From contig NC_049980.1 in NCBI RefSeq assembly GCF_000003815.2, forward strand, positions 926,447-990,446: 64,000 nucleotides of DNA, in the 5' to 3' direction. Below the pieces are notes generated by a model. It worked only from the letters and a program-made list of their open reading frames with translations, made no database searches and was not told the origin of the DNA. Shown piece after piece: positions 49,856 to 59,800 of the stretch. The stretch comes from Branchiostoma floridae. Its lineage: Eukaryota > Chordata > Leptocardii > Amphioxiformes > Branchiostomatidae. Position 1 is the first letter of the stretch. Each line of letters begins with the position of its first letter. Position numbers and translations under genes: made by a program.

Positions 49856-52000
49856 TTGGCATAACTGAATAAAAGTGTTTTAAAACTGGAGATATGCGGG
49901 TCCAGATGTCTTACTGAGAGATGACTGTGGTGTGATAGATGGCGGTTGGCTGAGGAATGAGTCCACCCTGCTCTGTACTTTATTTTCGTCCCAGCCCGAG
50001 ACTTTGCATAATGACGCTACATTTTCAGCGGCAATATTCAGCAAATTGCAGTTCTCGACAAGTGAGCTTGAAGTCGCATGTAAGAAAAGGGGCTCGAAAA
50101 GGAAATGCCGCAAGTGAAAAGTCATCTCGGGTAAATAGTTCAAGAAATCTTTTCCATAGAGGTTACAATGGTTGTGAAAATCTGAGTTTGTTTTCCTCGG
50201 AAGTGTTATACATAGCATAGCATTTGGTAGACTAAGAAATCCAGTGTGGAACCGCAAGGATATCAGTAGATGTTGTGATATCCGTCATTGCCAGGTACGT
50301 ATACTCCCTATCGCCACATATGCTTGTGTGACAGGGACCCTGGAGTGGTCACATGAGCTCCTTCTGTTAGCTTTCGATTTCAGACACCTAGGGGCGTTTC
50401 TCTGTATTGCATTCCAAGATCGTGTACCACAATTGAAGCATCAAAGCTAGACATGGATTAGAACACTCTTTTGGTTGATACAATTTTGGTAATAAGACTA
50501 AGGTGGTTCAGACTGGTATTAAAGAGACCCCCAGTCACATTAGTCCCATAAGCCTACTACCAGGAGTTTCAAAAAATGATTTTACAAAATTACAAAAGAC
50601 ACGGGACTGGGTCTCAAGTTTGCGGAAACAGGTGCTAAGGACCATACAACTTGAACAGCCCTGACGTAGAGAGGCGAGGGGCCAGTCTCTGGCCTTAGCA
50701 CGTGGGTAGGGCAGGCAAGCAGGTAACACTTTGCTTCTTGGCCCGGGCAGAGCGAGGTATCAAAGATTGTGTCCTTTGATAACAAAGGACACAAACGAAG
50801 CTTTGATAAGCTTGAAAATGTTTTGATCGGTTTGGGGAAATGTTTAGCTCTGTTAAAAGCCCTATATCCCAGGGTACACTGAGAAGTATCTTGCAGAAGT
50901 TAGGGAGAACTGTTCTAGGTCGGAAATCTTGTAAGAAATCGTAGGCTGGATTACCGTAACGTGTTAGTTCGCTATTGTATTAGACGGATTTATCATCTCT
51001 AGTTGAATCACCCGACACAAGTACCCTTACAGACTTTTACACCGGATCCCAACATCGAAGCTGTGATGTGGAACACTATTTTTGTCTTTTGTTTCCATCT
51101 TGGGCTTACCGCTATCTCTATTGAGGAAAAAAAAATCGTCTTTGAACTGTTGAGAGGTCGTCCGGACTCAGAATATTACTTTTGGGCATTATGCATCTCC
51201 CAGGTCGCGGTGAGCGTTTGGAACAGTTTTGCACTGCACTTGTGCAAGCCTGGTGTCTTTCCATATTGTTGTGTCGGTAAGTCGAGTTCTATTAAGCAGG
51301 AAGAGTGGCAAATATGAGCATCTCCGTCCTCTGAAAGGTTGGGAATCAGCATCGTCAAGCGGATCCTTGAAAGTTGAGGTTGGATAAGGCTCGGGGTCGT
51401 TGGGCATAGAGACAGTCGAGGCTCAAGACAAATCGTCCTGCGATGCGAGGGAAAAATAGTTTTCTTTTACCTCTAACGCGGATAATTCAGACCTAGGCTT
51501 GGCCGTCTCCATATCGATCTTCCTTCAAGTGACCGTAGAGGAACGGTTTTGAGATAACAATTTTGCGATGCTTCCTCCATTTTGTTTGTCGTACAGCAAA
51601 AGATGAGAGTGGGCCATAAATGAGTGTTGGGTTGTTTGAGAGTGGGTACCGTACAAGGGAGAGGCAGCGTGAGAGGTAAGATGAGAAAGGAGTTACATGA
51701 GAGAAGGGAGTTGAGAGAGGGGAAATGAGAGATGGGGAGTTGAGAGAGAATAATGAGAAAGGGTGTGATGAAAGAGGTAAAGAGGGAGCGGATGACAAGT
51801 GTTCTTCCAAAGGAATGTTACATTAACCAGATAGATCCAGATACGAACGCATTGATCTATACAGACACAGACACGTTGATGCATTACGCTGAAGGGCGGT
51901 TACGTTAGCTAGATATCTATACTAATTATAGATACTGATACAGGTACAAAGTTAAGGGGTTCAAAGGGAAAAGGAAGGGCTCAATAGCCAGAGATGGCAA
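49856..52000. other. Intergenic region, no gene recognised
   Basis: Several short ORFs have no recognisable domains or splice support. A purine-rich tract (GAGAGG, GAGAAAGG, TTGAGAGAG words) occupies 51640-51800, and a GAAGGGCGGTTACGTTAGC fragment near 51890 resembles 22795. Confidence 0.4.
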
Positions 52001-52008
52001 AGGCGGAA

Positions 52009-52357
52009 GACGACGATTTCCGCATCACTCATACTGGAGGGCCAATAATTACGCACCTCAAAAAGGATACTATTTGAGGTGCACAATGATTGGCCCGAAA
52101 AGTATGACGTCACTCCCCCTATAAATAAGAGATGCGCGCAGGAATATATCATTCTTCTGTGTGTTGGCCCTCCGGCAAAGTCTGGAGCCTGAAGCGTCCC
52201 ACCCACCCGCCCATCGACAAGTTTTCTGCTTTATGTGGAATTAGGCATCTGCTTCAGGATGGTCGCTTTAGCACATAGGTGACTTTAGGCTCCAGACGAC
52301 GATTTCCGCATCACTCATACTGGAGGGCCAATAATTACGCACCTCAAAAAGGATACT
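52009..52357 (+). repeat. 62-bp direct repeats bracketing the second promoter cassette
   Basis: GACGACGATTTCCGCATCAC through CACCTCAAAAAGGATACT occurs at about 52009-52070 and again at about 52296-52357. Inside, GGGCCAAT...CACCTCAAA is an inverted partner of TTTGAGGTGC...ATTGGCCC in the cassette, and TCTGGAGCCT (52181) is inverted against AGGCTCCAGA (52288). Confidence 0.75.
52069..52176 (+). promoter_or_regulatory. Promoter-like cassette, copy 2
   Basis: Identical over 108 bp to 46661-46768: ATTGG 52089-52093, TGACGTCA 52105-52112, TATAAATA 52120-52127. An open stretch at 52370-52588 ends at a strong donor (GGAG|GTGAGT), and the KCNMB-like start codon lies 1.3 kb further on. It is a candidate promoter for a 5' exon of that gene; this link is inference. 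Confidence 0.5.
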
Positions 52358-52796
52358 GTTCGTTCTTCGCCATGTTTGAATCTGCCGGTTATCGTATTGA
52401 CGTCACTTTCTACCTTGTTTGCACCGCTGCCATGTCAACGTACGTTACCAAGGCAACACCTTCGACCTGTCGGACGTACAGAGTCCCACGCATGCTCTTT
52501 GCGCTGTGGCAAATTATATCTAGCCAAGGAGCGATTGATACAAGGTCTTGGAGGTGTCTGATATTAAGAAAACGTCATTCGATAGGAGGTGAGTCTATTT
52601 TTGCATTGTTTTGTTCAATGTAATCGTACAAAACATCGTTGTGGCCCCGACCACTTACTTTGCCCCCCTTTAGTTAATGTTTAGCGCACTGAACGTGGTT
52701 TCAGGAATAGAAAAATACGAGCAATTTCTACGTAATTAGCTACTAACCATGCGTAATACTGGTATTGTATTCGCGTACGCTGCATTAGAATTTACA

Positions 52797-53112
52797 TTGA
52801 TAAAGGTGGGGTCACACATGCGTATAAATTCAAGTCCGTTTGAGGTGCGTAAGAAGCTCTTAGTCACTACCAGGCTCCACAGGTCGAGGGGAAAATAGCA
52901 CAAATTGGACAAATATAGATACATAACATGCCAGATGAGTTAGCTGACCGAGAAGTATGGTTAGCGACACAGCTAACTCGTCTGACATGTAACCTGTTTA
53001 CGTTTGTCCAATTTCTATTATTTTTCCAACAACCTGTGGGGCCTAGTGGAGGTAAATACTCCCATGCGCGCCTCATACGGACTGAAATATGTGTGACCCC
53101 ACCTTTATGGAC
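52797..53112. mobile_element. MITE with AAGGTGGGGTCACACATGCG ends
   Basis: The left end AAAGGTGGGGTCACACATGC, with CAAGTCCGTTTGAGG inside, is mirrored by CCTCATACGGACTG and ATGTGTGACCCCACCTTT. The interior ATTGGACAAA/TTTGTCCAAT is also inverted. The termini are about 50 bp. Confidence 0.85.
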
Positions 53113-53445
53113 GAATGGTGTTCAGTGAACATCCTGCGTATACCACTTGTACGTTTTGTTACATTTCTTCGAAGCCGCGGTTGTATACAGATCTGTTCAA
53201 AGGCAAACTGTATAGCTCCGTGTTATGTAGAATGGCATGTTGAGGTAGAGAGTCGTTTAATAATTAACCGGGCAAACAAAGACTTTGTCACAGGAAAAGC
53301 TCTATGTATAGACTGGACAGTCCGCGGGCTAAGCCATAGATAAATTTGTATACTGACCAAACACAGGCTATAAGGTATAACATTACGGTTCATTTATAAG
53401 TAAAATTTAGATTCTTCAAACGGTGAAATATAACCTGTCAGGTCT

Positions 53446-53790
53446 TCACAACCTCTTTTTATTCTTCTGCAGACGTTTCGGTGACTGTCTGTCACCTTCA
53501 TCGGTGCAAAATGAGCAGTAATGAATAGAGACGAAGGGGGGTATAAACTTAGCCATGTTTGGGACCGCATCCTTGCCACTACGTCACAAAGTGGCAAGGA
53601 TGATTAACGTATCACGTTCGAGAACATTCCATGTCAAGTAATTACGTCACAATAGGTTTAGTTCGATTTGCACTGTATAGGTCATATCGCACCGAGTAAC
53701 GTTAGTATATTTCATTTTGCACTGATGAAGGTGACAGTCACCGAAGCGTCTGCAGAAGAATAAAAAGAGGTTGTGAAACGAAGAAGACTG
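53446..53790. mobile_element. Foldback element with CTGCAGACGTTTCGGTGACTG arms
   Basis: The left arm CACAACCTCTTTTTATTCTT, CTGCAGACGTTTCGGTGACT and GTCACCTTCATC is mirrored by GATGAAGGTGACAGTCACCG, AAGCGTCTGCAG and AAGAATAAAAAGAGGTTGTG. It ends about 110 bp before the KCNMB-like start codon. Confidence 0.85.
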
Positions 53791-53899
53791 TTCGATCATA
53801 CATTTTAGACTGACGTCATAGTTTTACAAGAATGACCAACGCTTGCAACGATGTTTTTTGTAGTTTCTCTCGTTTCACCGACACAACGTGAAGCTAGCA

Positions 53900-56800
53900 A
53901 TGACTTCTGATCGATCATCCCAAGAGCGAGAGAAGTGTAAGATTGTCACGTGGGTCTGGGTCTCCGTGTCGCTGGCAATCTGTTGTCTGGTGGCCCTTAT
54001 TGTTCTGGGAGTCGTCATCGTCCAACCAGTGGTAGAGACGGACTCACTGTCGTTCCAGGAGGCCAACTGCACAACCGTGAAAAATTACTTCACCGGTATG
54101 TCATCATGTTTTCTGCTCTTATACCCTCGTAATAAGCAGGGACATTCAACAGCGAAACCGTCTGTCTGGATGTACCCTGCTTTCTCAACCGTTACTATTG
54201 GTTCCTGCGGACGTCCCCCCAAACCAGCTGTCAGCCAATCAGAGAATAGGCTTTTCAATTTTCAAAAAGGGTCTAGCATATATAAGGATTAGCTCATTCA
54301 TATTCATAAGCAGGGCGGTCAGGAACTAAGGGTGACGGTTGAGAAAGCAGGGTACATCCAGACAGGCGGTTTCGCTGTCGGATGCCTCTGCGTAGGAGGA
54401 TGCCTCTTCTTTGTATGCTGCTTATTATATAAGGTCAAAGTTTTCTCACTGTTGTCACCGCTGTGTTAAAAGCAACCAAACCTTATTCAAAGTTGACCTT
54501 TTGACCCCTTGTTGTTGGCTACAGTTCGTCAGCGTAATATCCGTCTCTTGTCCGTCTACATTTCCCGCTATCTCTCTCCCTCGGTCACTTTTTTTATTCT
54601 CTCTCTCTATTCTCCTTTATCTCTCTCTTTCACCTTCCTTTCTATTTTCTCCTCTCTCCTGATTGCCTATTTCTCTTCTTTTTTTGCTGTCTATTCCCCT
54701 CTCTCTGTATTTCCCTTTCCTACTTCGCCTATCTCTCTGTATTTCTCCTATTTCTATTTCCCTCTATGTCTATTTCTCTCTTTCTCTCTTTTCTTCCCTT
54801 TTCTCGCCTAACGATAGGAGTGCTAAAGGTATGAACGTTTTCTATCGCCAGGAGAGAAGCCATCTTGCAGCTGTGGTAAGTACTGCCAGTCGTGGTACCC
54901 GTGTGTGCGGTACCTGGTGGACTACGTGCCGGCGTCGGGAGGGAACGGGACCGCGCGGCGGGCAGTCATGTTCGACACCGAGGCCGGTCTGAACAATGGA
55001 CGCTATAGGGGAGAGGTCTGTGAATTTGTTTGTATATGTGTTTGTGTGTTTCGCATAAGGTTTGACAGTATATCAATGACCAAGGGGGCCTTATATACAG
55101 GTTAGGTTCTATACTAATTCCCATGTAGTCCTTGTTTAGAGGTGGCCCTAGTACAGGTATCAATAACCAGGTATTACTCGTGCGGGTTTGATTGCGTATC
55201 GATAGTCAGGTGGTCCTTATGTACAGGTTAGTCTTTATATTATTTGACAGATGGTCCTTTGGTAAAGGTGGCCCTAGTACAGATTCAACTGTATATCAAT
55301 GGCCAGGTAGTTCTTGTACGAGTTTGATTGTATATCAATGACCAGGAGGTCCTTATGTACAGGTTAGACCATATTTCAATCGCCTGATGGTCCTTATGTA
55401 CAGGTGGTCACTGGTACAGGTTTGACAATTCACATTTATCCGGGCGTAACCTATATTCGTTGTAATTGTATTTGTTGAAAGCAGTGTATTTAGGGATATC
55501 AAATCGACTGACGGTATGTAGCTTCAAATTGCAATATATCCAAATCCTGCTGATTAAAACCACCGTCCTTCGTCTAGATATCTTCTCACCCTTCTCACCC
55601 TGACGCCTCTAGGCCTAAGGGCCTGTGAGTTGTTAGCCTCAGGATTTCCTTAAATATCCTGTTTAAAGCAACAACGACGTATATAGGTTACCCCGCGGAT
55701 AAAGGTGAACTAGCGTTATATCAATGGACAGGTCGTCCTCATGTAGAGTGGTACAGGTTTGACGTATGCATTAGCATACAGCTATAGAGAATCGTGGGAC
55801 CGTGTTGCGCAGCGGCAGCGTTTTACCTCAGGACCGAGAGGTCTCAGGTTCAAATCCGGCTGCCGTGTCGCCCTTGTATTTCCTCACTTCCATCTACCCA
55901 GAAGGGAGTGGGTGGACCTGAACAGAGCAAGGTCCGGAGTAGGTAGGACCAGAGACAACCTACTGAAATGGGGACGGGTGAACTCAGCTGAGTGTCGTTG
56001 TGGCCACCCAACCCAAACCATGGGACACATTACGAAGGACTGTGTATTAGGCCCCAGCATCTCCAACCAGGACCTACTAGAAGCTAACGAGAAGGCCGTG
56101 GCCTGGCTGCAGTACTGGCACGGAACGCTATGATGATGACTTCACTCTTGTGAAAATGAGTATCTAGTTTCTGCTTGGGCCGTCTCTCGGATAGGACGTT
56201 AAATCCCGGGCATGGGAAGAGACACACCCCATGCACGTTAAAGAATCCCCACACGTGCGATGGTGCGGTGTGCGTTGGAACAAACCATTCTGTCTGGAGT
56301 TGATTCGCTCCAAATCACCCTAACGTAGGTCGTATCAGTTATACGGTGATTTTCATCATTCACCGTGCCCCGGAGAGGAGATAGGCGCCGCCAGGGGACT
56401 AAAAGCCTGTTGATACAGCATAACACGTTGTGCTGCCCCTACGGCTGATTATTCAGCTATGGGATGATGATGATGATGATAGAGAATCGTACGGGATTGT
56501 AACTTTACTTTATTTCCTTCCTAGGACCGTCAGTGCGCTACAAGACCCTGTGGTGGAGATCGGGGAGACAAGGAGCTGACGAAGTTCAACGACACCTACG
56601 GCGAAGGGCAAACCTACAAGTGCCTGTACAACCCGAGCGACCCTGGCGTAAGTATTACTAGTTAGTAGGCCACAGTAATAGGGCCTTCACACTGAAAACG
56701 AATCAGCAGGAATCAAGCAGAACCAGGCGGAATGAAGTATTTGCAAAATTTGTAGCACATTCGGGGCCATTCGAGTGGGAATTCCAAATGGACCTTATAT

Positions 56801-59800
56801 CCCCTTCACACGAGAAGGAATGAGCCAAAATGCCGTCTAAATGAAAATTCAAAGGGTGCGCCATGACAGTGGTATCGATCAGTGGTAGACTGGTATCACT
56901 TACCACATCGGTGCCACTTTCACTATCGCACTATTTTTACTTCTACAACTAGGGCCATGGTCGATGTTTAGAATCATAGGTAATGATTTGGGAACATTTT
57001 ATTGATTAATGTAGCCGGGAATAGACACCATTCGTCGTATCACTCAAGAACAGGCACGCGGCGCGACAGCAGCTGGTTTACATAAGCATGTATCACACTG
57101 CACCGAAGGACCTGTCACAGTAACACCTAGCACAGCACGAAAACGAATATTCAAGCCTACTTTCCGAAATACTTAAATGTAGCCTAAAGGTTGGAAAATA
57201 TTTCCGCAGAGTTTACGGTATCGTAAAGACCACGGAAACCATGGTTTTACATTTCCGTAACCTTTCCGTATTCGTTAAGGCAAATTAAATACATGTGATA
57301 TCTTTACATATCCTTTAAGCATCCTTATATGTGCCGTATAGATGAAACGGGTATTGCTTATGTGCAAAAACATCTACAGGCTTTGAACCGACTAAACGTT
57401 CACATGCAATTAGTTGAACTCTCGCCTTTTTTAATTTTTTCGTAGTTCTCTAAGGTGGAAATAACATATAGGATATAATATCTTTCCATTGCCTTTCCGT
57501 TACATTTCATCTCATCTTATGTATGTATAGGTGCAAAAATAAGATCAGAATGGTAGCGTTTATCTTTATTTTTTAGAGGAGGCATTGCTTTTGCCAAATT
57601 AAGAGTATTTTCCGCTCAATATACCACATGCGCCTTTCACTAAAGCAGCGGCTTAAAATGATCATGAATAGCTCCTGCTGTGTTAGCGTGTTTAGTTTAA
57701 ACAAGAAAAGAAAATCTCCCCCCGTGTGAAACCTACATATAACAGATACAATCTTTCCGACGTCATTCCGTTGCATTTGAGCTGACTTTACATAAAAGGG
57801 GGGAGGTTTAAGCAAACCTCCCCCTTTTATGTATAGCTGAAAAAAAGATGTCGGAAAGGTAGCGTTAATCTTTATTTGAAGAAAAGGCATTGCTTTTCCC
57901 AAATTACAAGTATTTTCTGCTCAATATACCACATGCGCCTTTCACCAAGCAGCGGCTTCAAATGAATAGCTCCTGTTGTGTTATTTTAGCGTGTTTAGTT
58001 TAAACAAGAAAAAAAGAAACTCCTCCCGTGTGAAACCTACATATAACAGATACAATCTTTCCGACGTCATTCCGTTACATTTGAGCTGACTTTACATAAA
58101 AGGGGGGAGGTTTACGCAAACCTCCCCCCTTGAAATAAAGACGTCGGATAGGTAGCGTTAATCATTATTTGAAAAAGAGGCATTTCTTTTCCCAAATTAA
58201 GAGTATTTTCCGCTCAATATACCACATGCGCTTTTCACTAAAGCAGCGGCTTTAAATGATCATGAATAGCTCCTGCTGTGTTAGCGTGTTTAGTTTAAAC
58301 AAGAAAAGAAAATCTCCTCCCGTGTGAAACCTACATATAACAGATACAAACTTTCCGACGTCATTCCGTTACATTTGAGCTGACTTTACATAAAAGGGGG
58401 GAGGTTTAAGCAAACCTCCCCCCTTTTATCTATAGCTGAAAAAAAGATGACGGAAAGGTAGCGTTAATCTTTATTTGAAGAAAAGGCATTGCTTTTCCCA
58501 AATTACAAGTATTTTCTGCTCAATATACCACATGCGCCTTTCACCAAGCAGCGGCTTCAAATGAATAGCTCCTGTTGTGTTTTTTTAGCGTGTTTAGTTT
58601 CAACAAGAAAAGAAAATCTCCTCCCGTACCGTTTGAAACCTACATATAACAGATACAATCTTTCCGACGTCATTCCGTTACATTTGAGCTGACTTTACAT
58701 AAAAGGGGGGAGGTTTGAGCAAACCTCCCCCCTTTTATGTATAGGTGGGAAAAAAGATGCCGGAAAGGTAGCGTTCATCATTATTCCAAGAAAAGGCATT
58801 GCTTTTCCCAAATTACGAATATTTCCCGCTCAAATATACCAAACACNNNNNNNNNNNNNNNNNNNNNNNNNNNNNNNNNNNNNNNNNNNNNNNNNNNNNN
58901 NNNNNNNNNNNNNNNNNNNNNNNNNNNNNNNNNNNNNNNNNNNNNNAAAAAAAGACAAAAGAAGCCGGGCAGACGGCAGCGTCAGCGTGTTAACCCACCT
59001 CGATAAATAGTCTTCGGGGAGGGAGGCGTAGCCCAAAGAAACCTCCCCCCTTTTATGTATAGGTGGAAAAAAGATGTCGGAAAGGTAGCGTTCATCATTA
59101 TTCTAAGAAAAGGCATTGCTTTTCCCAAATTACGAGTATTTCCCGCTCAATATACCAAATGCGCTCCTCTATAAAGCAGCGGCCCCGCTTGAATAACTCT
59201 TTCTGTGTTAGCGTGTTTGATGAATTCAGGAAAATCAAAATATTCTCATGGGTGAAATCATAGATACAACAGATGGTATCCTTCCGATGCTTTCCGTTAC
59301 GATACCATTGAGCTCACTTTACATAAAAAGGGTCTATGTACGGTTGCAAGAAAGATGTCGAAAATGTAGCGTTTATTTTTTCCAGAAGTATCGTCATCGT
59401 TCCGTTACCTTTGAGCTTACTTTACAGACAACTCTCTGAAATTACTTTACAGAGCTGGCGTTGAAAGCAAGGAGGTTAGATATTAACCTGCCATGTTGAA
59501 AAGAAGGAACTGTCGCCGGGAGCACTGCGTACATGCCCCCGAGGATTCGTGTTCAAAATTACGGCGTGATTCCCGTTCAGGGTAAGAGGAATAGTACTGG
59601 GCGACCTGTCCAGTATGTCGCTCGTGGATGGCTGTGCCCTGCAGCTTGGCATCCCGACGACATAGCGTCCTCACTACCCGGTAACGTATGCATGGGAATA
59701 TAGTGATGGTCGGGTTTGCTGTTCGGAGTTCATATAATCAAGGAGGTTAAAAATCAACCTCCTTGATATAATTGACAAAAAAAAAAACTTTCTTAGCTCC

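Noticed and set aside
52279..52623. Protein-coding gene beginning MFESAGYRIDVTFYLV
   Set aside because: Short, unrecognised, and overlapping the direct repeat. It is kept only as a possible non-coding or 5' exon because of its strong donor site.
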